In this document: piece by piece, positions 51,652 to 60,931 of the stretch
How positions within the stretch are numbered: position 1 is the first letter of the stretch
Layout: each line of letters opens with the position of its first letter
Assembly: GCF_003113265.1 (NCBI RefSeq)
Contig: NZ_PUIV01000011.1
Span: 32,529 to 96,528, forward strand
DNA from: Methylosinus sporium
GTDB taxonomy: Bacteria > Pseudomonadota > Alphaproteobacteria > Rhizobiales > Beijerinckiaceae
Reading direction: 5' to 3'
Length of the DNA stretch: 64,000 bases
Position numbers and translations under genes: made by a program
The notes under the pieces: generated by a model
Seen by the model: only the letters and a program-made list of their open reading frames with translations
Told to the model about the DNA's origin: nothing
Database searches by the model: none

Positions 51652-53790
51652 ATGAAACTCAGCAAATTCGCGCCCTTGGGCGCCGCCAGCGTCGCCAGCG
51701 TCGCCGCGCTCATCGCGAGCGGCGCAACTCTCGCCGCCGAGCAGCCGCAGCCTTTCGATCTCGGCGAGATTCACGTCGGCCTCGAGCACAAGGCCCTTCC
51801 GCTCGACAAGAAGAAGGACGACGGCCCGGCGCCGCTGCAGCAGACCGACTCCTATGGCGGCGTGACAATCAGCAACCGCCAGAACGAGACCTTCCAGCGC
51901 GATTCGCTCGATCGCGCGGTCAATCTCGCCGCGGGCGTCGTCAGCAATTCCACCGGCAGCACGCGCAATGAGCAGAACATCTATGTGCGCGGCTTCGACC
52001 GCTGGCAGGTTCCGCTCACCATCGACGGCGTTCGCGTCTATCTGCCCGCCGACAATCGGCTCGACTTCGCGCGCTTCATGACGCCGGACGTCGCCGCAGT
52101 GCAGATCGCCAAGGGCTATGTCTCGGTGCTGGACGGGCCGGGCGGCATGGGCGGCCAGATCAATCTCGTCTCGCGCAAGCCGGCGAAGGAGATAGAGGGC
52201 GAGCTGCGCACCGGCCTCGAATTCGGCCGCGACGGCAGCTATGAGGGCATAAAGACCTATGCGCTGCTCGGCACGAAGCAGGATAATTATTATCTGCAGC
52301 TCAGCGGCTCCTGGCGCGATCTGCGCGGCTGGATGCTGCCGGAGAGCTATACGCCCACCAATAATCAGGGCGAGGGCTTCCGCGGCAATTCGGGGACCTA
52401 TGATTGGAGCCTCAACGCCAAGGCCGGCTACACGCCCAACGACACCGACGAATATTCGCTGAGCTTCATCCGCCAGGACGGCAAGAAGGGCGCGCCCTAT
52501 CACACGACCGACGGGCTGAACAGCCAGCGCTATTGGCGCTGGCCCTATTGGCGCGTGCAGAATCTCTATTTCCTGTCCAACACCAAGATCGGCGATTCGT
52601 CCTATGTGAAGACCAAGGCCTATTGGAGCAAGTTCGACAACGACCTCTTCTCCTACAACGACCCCTTCCTGGCCTATCAATCCTCGGCCAAAGCCTTCCG
52701 CAGCTATTATCAGGATTATGCGCTCGGCGCCGATGTGGAGGTCGGGCATGATTTCGGCGAGTTCGACACGCTGAAGATCGCCGGCCACTACCGCTTCGAC
52801 GAGCACGCCACCTGGCAGGAATATTACGGCGTCAATGTCGCCAATAAATCGACCGGATGCGTCATAAACGTCATCTGCTTCACTCAACCGATCGTCTACA
52901 CGCAGGAAGACACTTATTCGATCGCGGTCGAGAACACCTTTCATCCGACCAAGGACATCGATCTCGTCGGCGGCTTCGCCTATGACTGGCGCCATCTGCG
53001 CAAGGCAGATGATTTCGTGGTCGGCACGGGCGTCATCGGCTATCAGCTGCGGGATGTGCAGGCCCCCAATTTCCAGGGCGCGGCCATCTGGCGCTACAGC
53101 GACACCAACAAAGTCTATTTCAACGTCTCCGACCGCGAGCGCTTCCCCACCATCTTCGAGCGTTTCAGCTCGCGTTTCGGCGGCGCCACCTCCAACCCCG
53201 GACTGATGCCCGAGCGCGCGATCAATTTCGACATCGGCTGGGCGAGCGAGTTCGCGCCGGGCAGCCGCATTCAATTGGACGCCTTCCACTCCATCGTCCG
53301 CAATCTGATCCAATCCGTGCCGGCGCCCGCCTATGGCGCGAGCGTCACCCAGAGCCAGAATGTCGGCGACGCCAGCTTCTGGGGCGGGGAGGTCACGGTC
53401 GATTATCGCGCCTCCGACGAGCTGTCGCTGGGCGGCAATCTGACGCTGATGCGCCGCTCGGTCTATGCGCCCTACATCCTCAACTTCCAGCCGACGGGCG
53501 TGCCGGACGGCAAAATGTTCCTCTACGCCGGCTGGCGGCCTTTCGACGGGCTGACGCTGACGCCGAATGTCGAGATGAACAGCAATCGCTGGACCTCCAA
53601 CACGGCGGGGACGATCTATTATCGGACCGGCGCCTTTTTCCTGGCCAATTTCACGGCTGAATATCAGCTGCATCCGAACTTCAAGATCGAAGGCGGGGTG
53701 CGCAACATGTTCGACACCGCCTACACATTCACCGACGGCTATCCCGAGGCGGGGCGCAGCTTCTTCCTCGGCGCCAAGGCGACGTTCTGA
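51652..53790 (+). CDS. TonB-dependent outer-membrane receptor
   Basis: 712 residues, signal peptide (cleavage near ATLAA), and a possible TonB box (FDLGEIHVG). The plug domain has RNEQNIYVRGFDRWQVPLTIDGVRVYLP and KGYVSVLDGPGGMGGQINLVSRKP, and the 22-strand barrel ends in KATF with terminal Phe. The layout is that of ferric-siderophore or metal-complex receptors. Probably cotranscribed with the binding protein and di-haem genes, 105 bp upstream. The ligand is not predictable; iron, copper or a lanthanide chelate are all possible in a methanotroph. Confidence 0.92.
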   Translation: MKLSKFAPLGAASVASVAALIASGATLAAEQPQPFDLGEIHVGLEHKALPLDKKKDDGPAPLQQTDSYGGVTISNRQNETFQRDSLDRAVNLAAGVVSNSTGSTRNEQNIYVRGFDRWQVPLTIDGVRVYLPADNRLDFARFMTPDVAAVQIAKGYVSVLDGPGGMGGQINLVSRKPAKEIEGELRTGLEFGRDGSYEGIKTYALLGTKQDNYYLQLSGSWRDLRGWMLPESYTPTNNQGEGFRGNSGTYDWSLNAKAGYTPNDTDEYSLSFIRQDGKKGAPYHTTDGLNSQRYWRWPYWRVQNLYFLSNTKIGDSSYVKTKAYWSKFDNDLFSYNDPFLAYQSSAKAFRSYYQDYALGADVEVGHDFGEFDTLKIAGHYRFDEHATWQEYYGVNVANKSTGCVINVICFTQPIVYTQEDTYSIAVENTFHPTKDIDLVGGFAYDWRHLRKADDFVVGTGVIGYQLRDVQAPNFQGAAIWRYSDTNKVYFNVSDRERFPTIFERFSSRFGGATSNPGLMPERAINFDIGWASEFAPGSRIQLDAFHSIVRNLIQSVPAPAYGASVTQSQNVGDASFWGGEVTVDYRASDELSLGGNLTLMRRSVYAPYILNFQPTGVPDGKMFLYAGWRPFDGLTLTPNVEMNSNRWTSNTAGTIYYRTGAFFLANFTAEYQLHPNFKIEGGVRNMFDTAYTFTDGYPEAGRSFFLGAKATF

Positions 53791-53959
53791 AGGCTCGCGT
53801 GGGGCTGGCCGCGCGCCGGCCGGCCCCGACGGCGACGCTTTGCAAGCGGGCGCGGCGCGGCTACCAATGGGGCAAATGGGCGCGGGTGATTCGTTTTAGC
53901 CGCGTTCCCGCTCTGGCCGGGGCCGCCATGGCGTTCCGGCAGATCATTCGGATGGCCTC

Positions 53960-54649
53960 ATGACCAAATTCGCGCTCGACTCCCTCGATCTCGCCGCGCT
54001 GCTCTCCTCCCGCGTCTGCCATGACGTGATCTCGCCCGTCGGCGCCATCGTCAACGGGCTGGAGGTGCTGGAGGAGGAGAAGGACGCCGAGATGCGCGGC
54101 CATGCGCTGGCGCTCATCAAATCCAGCGCGGCGGAGGCGTCCGCCCGGCTGCAATTCTGCCGCCTCGCCTTCGGCGCCGCCGGCTCCAAGGGCGCCGAGA
54201 TCGACACCGGCGACGCCGAGCATGTGACGCGCCAGCTGCTCGCCGACGAGCGCACCAAGCTCGAATGGAGCGTGCCGCGCGTGCTGATGTCGAAGAACAA
54301 GGTGAAATTGCTGCTCAATCTCTGCCTGATCGCCGATGCGGCGATTCCGCGCGGCGGCGTCATCTCGGTCGCCTCCACCGGCGCCGGAGACGAGGTCGCC
54401 TTCACCCTCGAGTCGAAGGGCGTGAACGCCCGCATCGCCGCGGCGATTCCGGCCCTGCTGGCCGGCGAGCCGGAGGAGGGCGTCGTCGACGCGCGCGCCA
54501 TTCAGGCCTATTACGCCGGCCTCGTCGCAAAGGCGAGCGGGCTCGAGGTCGAAATCTCCACAGAGCCGGAGCATGTGACCATCACCGCGCGGCCGGCCGC
54601 CGCGCAGGCTGAGCAGGAGATCGAGACGCCGACGGCGCTCGAGGCCTGA
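53960..54649 (+). CDS. chpT: Histidine phosphotransferase ChpT
   Basis: 229 residues starting MTKFALDSLDLAALLSSRVCHDVISPVGAIVNGLEVLEEE; His21 in the CHD-ISP motif is the phosphorylated residue. The rest is a degenerate ATPase-like domain (LLLNLCLIADAAIPRGG). In alphaproteobacteria ChpT passes phosphate from CckA to CtrA and CpdR; ctrA lies 5.5 kb downstream on the other strand. Position before cheA is of interest, since both are phosphorelay genes. Confidence 0.93.
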   Translation: MTKFALDSLDLAALLSSRVCHDVISPVGAIVNGLEVLEEEKDAEMRGHALALIKSSAAEASARLQFCRLAFGAAGSKGAEIDTGDAEHVTRQLLADERTKLEWSVPRVLMSKNKVKLLLNLCLIADAAIPRGGVISVASTGAGDEVAFTLESKGVNARIAAAIPALLAGEPEEGVVDARAIQAYYAGLVAKASGLEVEISTEPEHVTITARPAAAQAEQEIETPTALEA

Positions 54650-54787
54650 GACGAGAGCGTCTCCGGCCGAAGCGGACGCCGGTTCGGCGCTGGAAACGAG
54701 TCGGAACGAGAACTCGGGGCCTTTCTGCGCTTCGACGACCACAGAAAGCCCGCGCCTTCGACCTCGAGCGTGGGAATTTCACTTCTC

Positions 54788-54795
54788 TTAACCAG
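54788..54795 (+). promoter_or_regulatory. Possible CtrA half-site before cheA
   Basis: TTAACCAG (54788-54795), close to the TTAACCAT half-site, lies 13 bp before the cheA start. CtrA control of chemotaxis genes is known in this class. A single half-site is weak evidence. Confidence 0.35.
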
Positions 54796-54807
54796 AATGC
54801 GTCAAGA

Positions 54808-57414
54808 ATGGCGTCGACGCTGCTCATGCGGCCCGAGATCGACGACGCCATGGACGAACTTCTCAACGATTTCCTCGTCGAGACCGCCGAGCACATCGAT
54901 GCGGCGACGATGGAGCTCGTCTGTCTCGAGAAGGACCCGAGCGATCGGGCGCTCATCGCCAGCCTCTTCCGCCATGTGCATACGATCAAAGGCACCAGCG
55001 GCTTTTTGAAGCTGCCGCGCGTCGGCCGGCTGACCCATTCGACCGAGGCGCTCATCGGCGCGCTGCGCGACGGCGCGCCGGTCCGCGCCTCGCATGTCAC
55101 GCTGATCTTCGCCGCCGTGGACCGCCTGAAGGATATTCTCGCGGAAATGGGCCGTTCCGAGGAAGAGCCCGCGGGCGACGACGAGGAGCTCGTCGTCGCG
55201 CTGGAGGACGCGACGCGACGCGCGCGCCTCGGCGAGGCCGAGCCGCCGGCGGCCGAAATCGCCGAAACGGACCTCGCCGCGCCGCTCGCGGAACCGCGCG
55301 CCGCGCAGCCGCCGAACGAGGCGCACGCCGCCGGCGTCGCCCATATCGGCGAGACGGTGCGCGTCTCGGTCAATGTGCTCGACCGGCTGATGGGCATCGT
55401 CTCCGAGCTCGTCTCCACCCGCAATCGGCTGCTCGAATTGTCGAGCGCTTGGGCCGGCGGCGACGAGGCGATGAGCAGCACGGTGCAGACGCTGTCCAAT
55501 ATCACCAGCGATTTGCAGGATGCGGTGATGAGCGCGCGGATGCAGCCGGTCGGACGGCTGTTCTCGACGCTGCCGCGCCTCGTGCGCGATCTCGCCCATG
55601 ATCTCGGCAAGAAGATCGTCATCACGACGGAAGGCTCCGACACCGAGCTCGACCGGCAGGTGATCGAGCTCATTCGCGCGCCGCTGACCCATATCATCCG
55701 CAATAGCGCCGATCACGGCATAGAGCCGCCGGCCGAGCGCGCGCGCATCGGCAAGAACGAAACCGGCGTCATCACCGTGCGCGCCGCCTATGACGCCGGC
55801 CAGATCATCATCGACATCGCCGACGACGGCCGCGGGCTCGACGTCGCGCGCATCCACGCCAAGGCGCTGGCCAATGGGCTCGTCGGCGAGGCGGACATCT
55901 CCAAATTCACCGACAGCGAGCTGTTCGAATTCGTCTTCACGCCCGGCTTCTCGACGGCGGACGGCGTCACCAAGGTCTCCGGCCGCGGCGTCGGCATGGA
56001 TGTGGTGCGCGAGAATATCCAGTCGATCGGCGGCTCCGTCTCGCTGACCTCGCGCTATGGCCGGGGCGCCTGCGTGACGCTGCGCATTCCGCTGACGCTC
56101 GCCATCACGCCGGCGCTGATCCTGACCAGCAACGGCTCCCGCTTCGCCATACCGCAGATGACCGTCGTCGAGCTCGTCGGCGTCGGCGACGGTTTCGAGC
56201 ACGCGATCCAATATATTCATGACGCGCCGGTGCTGCGCCTGCGCAATGACGTGCTGCCGCTGCTCGATCTCTCCACGACGCTCGCGCTCGGCCGCCCGGC
56301 CGAGGAGGAGACGCGCGACGGCTTCGTCGTCGTGCTGCGCGTCGGCGCCGCGCGTTTCGGCCTGCTGGTCGAGACGATCGCCGATGTGCAGGAAGTCGTC
56401 ATCGAGCCGCTGGTGAGCGCGCTGGCGCGTCTCGGCGTGTTCTCGGGCCAGACGATCCTCGGCGACGGATCCGTCGTGCTCATTCTCGATCCGGCCGCGC
56501 TGCTCGAACATGGCGGATTGCAGCGGCTGGCCGAGCGCCCGGCCGAAGCGGCGACGCCGGAAGCCTTCACGCCGCGGGCGGAGAAGACGCGGATCATACT
56601 GGTCAAGGCGGGCCCGGGCCCGCTGAAGGCGCTGCCTCTGTCCCTCGTTCTGCGCATAGAGGATGTGCCGCGCGAGCGGCTGATCCCTTCGGACGGGGCT
56701 TTCGTCATGGCCTATCGCGACAGCCTTCTGCCGATCATTCCGGCGACGGCGGATGTGGCGCTCGACCGCCCCTCCAGCCCGATCCTGGTGCTGTCCGGCG
56801 CGGGCCAGTCCATGGGCCTGCTCATAGAGGATATCGTCGACGTGACCGACGAAATTCTCGATCTGCAGCGGGAGAGCAATTCCCCGCATATCCTCGGCTC
56901 GATCCAGCTCGGCGGCGAGATCGTCGAATTTCTCGACGCCACTTACTACATGCGCATCGCCTGCCCCGCCGCCGTGGCGCGCGGCGTCAGCAAGCGGCAT
57001 CGCATTCTGCTCGTCGACGACAAGGCCTTCTTCCGCGACATGCTGGCGCCGATTCTCGGCTCCGCCGGCTATGAGGTGACGACCGCGGCCTCGGCGCCGG
57101 AAGCCCTCTCCTTCTTGCGCAAAGGGCTCGCCGTCGAAGCCGTGGTGACGGATACCGACATGCCGGAGATGGACGGCTATAATTTCGCCCGCGCGCTGCA
57201 TGAGCTGCCCGGCCTCGCCGATCTGCCGGTGGTGGCGCTCGCGGCGCAAGCCGCGCCGAGCGTGCTCGCCGCCGCGAAAGCCTGCGGCATCGCTTCCGTC
57301 ACCGGCAAATTCGATCGCCGCGCGCTCATCGAATGCGTCGGCCGCCTGCTCGACAAGGCGGACACAGCGCCGCGCGATCTCGAATTGCGCATCATGTCGG
57401 AGCTCGCCGCATGA
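54808..57414 (+). CDS. cheA: Chemotaxis hybrid histidine kinase CheA with receiver domain
   Basis: 868 residues. The Hpt domain has His58 (HVHTIKGTSGFL). A linker, then the P3/ATPase domain with IIRNSADHGIEPPAER, IADDGRGLDV, FTPGFSTADGVTKVSGRGVGMDVV. A first CheW-like domain (LTLAITPALILTSNGSRFAIPQ) and a second one (residues about 590-720, PLSLVLRIEDVPRERL) follow. A C-terminal receiver domain (ILLVDDKAFFRDMLAP, TDTDMPEMDGYNF) makes it a hybrid with a duplicated CheW module. The CheW protein gene overlaps its stop (ATGA). Confidence 0.95.
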   Translation: MASTLLMRPEIDDAMDELLNDFLVETAEHIDAATMELVCLEKDPSDRALIASLFRHVHTIKGTSGFLKLPRVGRLTHSTEALIGALRDGAPVRASHVTLIFAAVDRLKDILAEMGRSEEEPAGDDEELVVALEDATRRARLGEAEPPAAEIAETDLAAPLAEPRAAQPPNEAHAAGVAHIGETVRVSVNVLDRLMGIVSELVSTRNRLLELSSAWAGGDEAMSSTVQTLSNITSDLQDAVMSARMQPVGRLFSTLPRLVRDLAHDLGKKIVITTEGSDTELDRQVIELIRAPLTHIIRNSADHGIEPPAERARIGKNETGVITVRAAYDAGQIIIDIADDGRGLDVARIHAKALANGLVGEADISKFTDSELFEFVFTPGFSTADGVTKVSGRGVGMDVVRENIQSIGGSVSLTSRYGRGACVTLRIPLTLAITPALILTSNGSRFAIPQMTVVELVGVGDGFEHAIQYIHDAPVLRLRNDVLPLLDLSTTLALGRPAEEETRDGFVVVLRVGAARFGLLVETIADVQEVVIEPLVSALARLGVFSGQTILGDGSVVLILDPAALLEHGGLQRLAERPAEAATPEAFTPRAEKTRIILVKAGPGPLKALPLSLVLRIEDVPRERLIPSDGAFVMAYRDSLLPIIPATADVALDRPSSPILVLSGAGQSMGLLIEDIVDVTDEILDLQRESNSPHILGSIQLGGEIVEFLDATYYMRIACPAAVARGVSKRHRILLVDDKAFFRDMLAPILGSAGYEVTTAASAPEALSFLRKGLAVEAVVTDTDMPEMDGYNFARALHELPGLADLPVVALAAQAAPSVLAAAKACGIASVTGKFDRRALIECVGRLLDKADTAPRDLELRIMSELAA

Positions 57415-57953
57415 CGCAGCAGCAACGCGAGACCAATGGACGCCGCCGGCCGATCGACGCGGCCAAGCAGCAGACCCGCAATTTCACCATAAAGGTTCGC
57501 GGTCAGAGCTTCGGCCTGCCGGTCGAATGCGTGAAGACGATCTTCCATGTCGACAAAGTGACGCCGGTCCCGCTAGCGCCGCGCGAGATCGCCGGCCTCG
57601 CCAATCTGCGCGGCCGCATCGTCACCGCGCTGCGGCTCGATCGCTGTCTCGAGCTCGACGGCGGCGACCGACCCGATTCGAAGCTCGCCGTCTGCATAGA
57701 GCACAATGGCGAGCGCTACGCTCTGCTCATCGACGAGACCGGCGACGTCGTCACCTGCGAGGAGGACGAGCGCATGGTCTGCCCGACCCATGTCGGACAG
57801 CAATTCATCGACGCCACCAACGCCTGCTACCGCCTCGACGACGATTTCCTGCCGATCCTCGACATTCCGGCGCTGGTGCGGCGCCTGTCGAGGCAGAGCG
57901 AGAGCGGCGGCCGCGACGGCCATTCGAGAGACGCATCCCGAGGAGGAGACTAA
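57411..57953 (+). CDS. cheW: Chemotaxis coupling protein CheW
   Basis: 180 residues; couples receptors to CheA. FTIKVRGQSFGLPVECVKTIFHVDKVTPVPLAPREIAGLANLRGRIVTALRLDRC and LLIDETGDVVTCEEDE are the standard CheW blocks. ATG 57411 overlaps the cheA stop; the 25-residue N-terminal extension before QTRNFTIK is basic and unconserved. It overlaps cheY by one base. Confidence 0.93.
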   Translation: MTQQQRETNGRRRPIDAAKQQTRNFTIKVRGQSFGLPVECVKTIFHVDKVTPVPLAPREIAGLANLRGRIVTALRLDRCLELDGGDRPDSKLAVCIEHNGERYALLIDETGDVVTCEEDERMVCPTHVGQQFIDATNACYRLDDDFLPILDIPALVRRLSRQSESGGRDGHSRDASRGGD

Positions 57954-58318
57954 TGAAGCAGATTCTGGTCGTGGACGATTCTGCGGTCATCCGCAAAGTC
58001 GCGCGCCGCATTCTCGAAGGAATGCAATTTTCCACCGTCGAGGCGGAGAACGGCCGCAAGGCGCTGGTCGCCTGCGAGCAGGCGATGCCGGATGCGATCC
58101 TGCTCGACTGGAACATGCCGGAGATGGACGGCGTCGAATTCCTGCGCGCGCTGCGCAAAATGCCCGGCGGGGCGGGTCCCAAAGTGGTGTTCTGCACCAC
58201 GGAGAACGAGGCGAGCCATATCGCTCTGGCGATGGACGCCGGCGCCGACGAATATATCATGAAGCCCTTCGACCAGCATGTGGTGCGGTCGAAGCTCGAG
58301 GATATCGGCGTCATCTGA
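57953..58318 (+). CDS. cheY: Single-domain response regulator CheY
   Basis: 121-residue receiver protein with the phosphoacceptor Asp52 (LLDWNMPEMDG), acidic DD (8-9), conserved Thr (CTTENEA) and Lys (YIMKPFDQ). It follows cheW with one base of overlap and GAGGAGGAG upstream. Output of the CheA pathway to the flagellar motor or another target. Confidence 0.94.
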   Translation: MKQILVVDDSAVIRKVARRILEGMQFSTVEAENGRKALVACEQAMPDAILLDWNMPEMDGVEFLRALRKMPGGAGPKVVFCTTENEASHIALAMDAGADEYIMKPFDQHVVRSKLEDIGVI

Positions 58319-58427
58319 GCCCGAACGGCAGCAACAGGGACGCTCTCGCGAGCGACGGCGCAATGCGGAAACGGGCGGCGGTCCGCGTTTTTCGACCCGG
58401 CGCGGAGACTGCGGCGGGGAGGCTGGA

Positions 58428-59252
58428 ATGAGCCTCGCCTTCGCGCGCCTGCGGCGCCTCATCGGCTCGGTCGCCGGCATTTCGCTCGGCGCCGACAAGC
58501 TCTACTTCGCCCAGAGCCGGCTCGAGCCGATCATGCGGGCGCATGAATGCCGCGATCTCGCCATGCTCATGCGCCTCATCGAAAAGCACGAGGACGAGGC
58601 GCTGCTGCAGCGCGTCGTCGAAGCGATGACGAATAACGAAACCTCGTTTTTCCGCGACCGCGTTCCCTTCGAGAAGCTGAGGCAGGAATGGCTTCCCGAA
58701 CTGATGGCGCGGCGCGGCGAGCCGCGCCGCCTGCGCATTTGGTCGGCCGCCTGCTCGACCGGACAGGAGCCCTATTCCATCGCCATGGCGCTCGCCGAAT
58801 CGGAGCCCGATCTCGAGGACTGGACGATCGAGATCCTGGCGACGGATATTTCGGAACTGGCTCTGGAGACGGCGCGGCGGGGCGTCTATAGCCAGTTCGA
58901 GGCGCAGAGGGGCCTCACCACGGCGCGGCTGCTGCGCCACCTCGAGCCCTTCAAAGGATATTGGCGCGTCAATGACGCGCTGCGGGCGCGCGTCGCCTTC
59001 CAAAAGCTCAATCTGCTCGACGAATTTCGCGACGCCGGACCTTACGACATCGTCTTTTGCCGCAATGTGCTCATGTATTTCGAACCCGATGTGCGGCGCG
59101 ACGTCATGACGCGCCTGTTCGGCGCGCTGGCGGAAGACGGCGTGCTGATTCTCGGCGCGGCGGAGACGATGGAGTTCGACGAGCGCTTCACGACATCGAC
59201 CTCCGGCGACTGCCGCATTCTGCCACGCCGGCGCCGCGCCGCCATCGCGTGA
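58428..59252 (+). CDS. cheR: Chemotaxis receptor methyltransferase CheR
   Basis: 274 residues. Methylates receptors with S-adenosylmethionine. Visible: the N-terminal helical domain, VVEAMTNNETSFFRDRVPFEKLR, RLRIWSAACSTGQEPYSIAMALAE (SAM site), ILATDISELALETARRGVYSQFEAQRGL and YDIVFCRNVLMYFEPDVRRDVM. ATG 58428 follows a GGGGAGG site; the gap of 109 bp after cheY is short. No cheB is in the window. Confidence 0.94.
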   Translation: MSLAFARLRRLIGSVAGISLGADKLYFAQSRLEPIMRAHECRDLAMLMRLIEKHEDEALLQRVVEAMTNNETSFFRDRVPFEKLRQEWLPELMARRGEPRRLRIWSAACSTGQEPYSIAMALAESEPDLEDWTIEILATDISELALETARRGVYSQFEAQRGLTTARLLRHLEPFKGYWRVNDALRARVAFQKLNLLDEFRDAGPYDIVFCRNVLMYFEPDVRRDVMTRLFGALAEDGVLILGAAETMEFDERFTTSTSGDCRILPRRRRAAIA

Positions 59253-59377
59253 TCCGCGCGGCTTCGTCGGGCGCGATTCGGGCAGCCAGTCTCATGAGTT
59301 CTCGTTTCGACGCGTTTCCAACGCCGAGCCAGCGTCCGCTTCGGCTGGAAACGCTCTCGAAGCCGGATGAGCGGCAA

Positions 59378-59414
59378 AAATGCAAAGGGGCCCGGCGAGG
59401 GCCCCTTTGCATTT
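59378..59414. terminator. Bidirectional terminator between cheR and ctrA
   Basis: A perfect 16-bp stem (AAATGCAAAGGGGCCC with its complement) around loop GGCGA, with A-tract and T-tract on the flanks. It serves both convergent transcripts. Confidence 0.9.
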
Positions 59415-59433
59415 CGTCGCTCCGGCTTTGGGC

Positions 59434-60135
59434 TCAAGCGGTGATGCGCTCGTCGGCTTCGCTCGGCTCGCGCAGCACATAGCCGCGGCCCCACACCGTC
59501 TCGATGTAGTTGCGGCCTTCGCTGGCGTTGGCGAGCTTCTTGCGCAGCTTGCAGATGAACACGTCGATGATCTTGAGCTCCGGCTCGTCCATGCCGCCGT
59601 AGAGATGGTTGAGGAACATCTCCTTGGTGAGGGTCGTGCCCTTGCGCAGCGAGAGCAGCTCGAGCATCTGATATTCCTTGCCGGTCAGATGCACGCGGGC
59701 GCCGGAGACCTCCACCGTCTTCTGGTCCAGATTGACGACGAGATCGCCCGTGGTGATGACCGATTGGGCGTGGCCCTTGGAGCGGCGCACGATGGCGTGA
59801 ATGCGCGCCACCAACTCGTCCTTGTGGAAGGGCTTCGTCAGATAATCGTCAGCGCCGAAGCCCAGACCCTTCACCTTGTCCTCTATGCCGGCGAGGCCGG
59901 ACAGGATCAGAATCGGCGTCTTGACCTTGGCGACCCGCAAGGTGCGCAGCACCTCATAGCCGGACATGTCGGGCAGATTCAAATCGAGCAGGATGATGTC
60001 GTAATCGTAGAGCTTTCCGAGATCGATGCCCTCTTCTCCGAGGTCCGTCGTATAGACGTTGAAATTCTCGGATTTGAGCATGAGCTCGATGCTTTGAGCG
60101 GTCGCGCTGTCATCCTCTATCAGTAAAACGCGCAT
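59434..60135 (-). CDS. ctrA: Cell-cycle response regulator CtrA
   Basis: 233 residues, master regulator of cell cycle and motility genes in alphaproteobacteria. The receiver domain holds Asp51 ([16 protein letters not shown]). The OmpR-type DNA-binding domain is the very conserved [53 protein letters not shown]. It is activated by phosphate from CckA through ChpT (53960). A TTAACCAT half-site lies upstream (60266-60273), suggesting autoregulation. Confidence 0.97.
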   Translation of the reverse strand: MRVLLIEDDSATAQSIELMLKSENFNVYTTDLGEEGIDLGKLYDYDIILLDLNLPDMSGYEVLRTLRVAKVKTPILILSGLAGIEDKVKGLGFGADDYLTKPFHKDELVARIHAIVRRSKGHAQSVITTGDLVVNLDQKTVEVSGARVHLTGKEYQMLELLSLRKGTTLTKEMFLNHLYGGMDEPELKIIDVFICKLRKKLANASEGRNYIETVWGRGYVLREPSEADERITA

Positions 60136-60265
60136 TTTCGATCCCCACCCAGCTCCACCAAATCTGCCCCCGGACGCCGTCGCGCCGCCCGAGCGTCGAC
60201 GATGCGCCGAGATTCGTCGGGCGCGCGCCGAGTTCTATGTCTATTTGTCGAAACGCTAAGCGGTA

Positions 60266-60273
60266 ATGGTTAA
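60266..60273 (-). promoter_or_regulatory. CtrA half-site upstream of ctrA
   Basis: On the minus strand TTAACCAT occurs about 130 bp before the ctrA start, in an AT-richer patch. This is the known half-site sequence; binding is inferred. Confidence 0.5.
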
Positions 60274-60497
60274 CAAACCCTGACCTTCGGCCCGGCGGCA
60301 AACCAGAACCTCGATCGTCGACGGCTGGAGGAGCCGCCACGAGCCAGAACAGCGTCTCTCGAGGGGGACGAATCGACCGGCTCCCTCATTTATACAAGCC
60401 GCTCGCGCGGCTGCGAAGCGCTCCGGCGCTACGCAAACTCCGCGGCGAAAGCTTCACGAAAGCCCCGCGACGCCGTGGTTCGCGCTGCGCTGCGCGA

Positions 60498-60527
60498 TTG
60501 ACTTATGCGCGGGCTTTCTCCTATATG
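60498..60527 (+). promoter_or_regulatory. Promoter of rpmH-rnpA-yidC
   Basis: TTGACT (60498-60503) and TATATG (60522-60527) are 18 bp apart, giving a leader of roughly 230 bases before rpmH. Best match in the region. Confidence 0.5.
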
Positions 60528-60760
60528 CCGGCGCGGCGTCGGAAAGACGCGTTTCGTGCGGGGGCTTGCGCGCCCACAAAAATGCGGATGCAGCCGGCCG
60601 CGGGCGAGACGCCCGACGAGACCTGAACACAAGATCGAGGGCCGTGGCGGCGGCCGGCCGATGACGAGCTGTCGGCGCGAGGCGATGTCGACGCGAGCGC
60701 TGTCGGCGCGCGCGGCGGGACGGCTCTTCGATCGGCGACCTGAGCGAGCGGAGACCCAAG

Positions 60761-60895
60761 GTGAAGAGAACTTATCAACCCAGCAAATTGGTGCGCAAGC
60801 GCCGCCACGGCTTTCGCGCCCGCATGGCGACCGTCGGCGGCCGCAATGTCCTCGCGGCGCGCCGCGCCCGCGGACGCAAGCGCCTGTCCGCCTGA
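60761..60895 (+). CDS. rpmH: 50S ribosomal protein L34
   Basis: 44 residues, [20 protein letters not shown] then [23 protein letters not shown], the full L34 sequence. Translation starts at a GTG (60761), because no ATG lies in frame before KRTYQPS. Too short for routine open-frame listings. It is followed 36 bp later by rnpA, the standard rpmH-rnpA-yidC order. Confidence 0.97.
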   Translation: MKRTYQPSKLVRKRRHGFRARMATVGGRNVLAARRARGRKRLSA

Positions 60896-60931
60896 TTTCG
60901 CAGGCTTCTCGGCCGAATGAGGACGAGAGGC

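Larger units (their letters stand above)
60136..60760. other. Divergent ctrA / rpmH control region, 625 bases
   Basis: Contains a CtrA half-site near ctrA and a promoter for rpmH 234 bp before its start. The open frames crossing it are GC-driven and not supported by a ribosome site or domain. No other structure was recognised. Confidence 0.55.

Noticed and set aside
54802..57249. 815-codon minus-strand frame opposite cheA
   Set aside because: cheA shows all expected domains on the plus strand; the minus frame has no recognisable domain.
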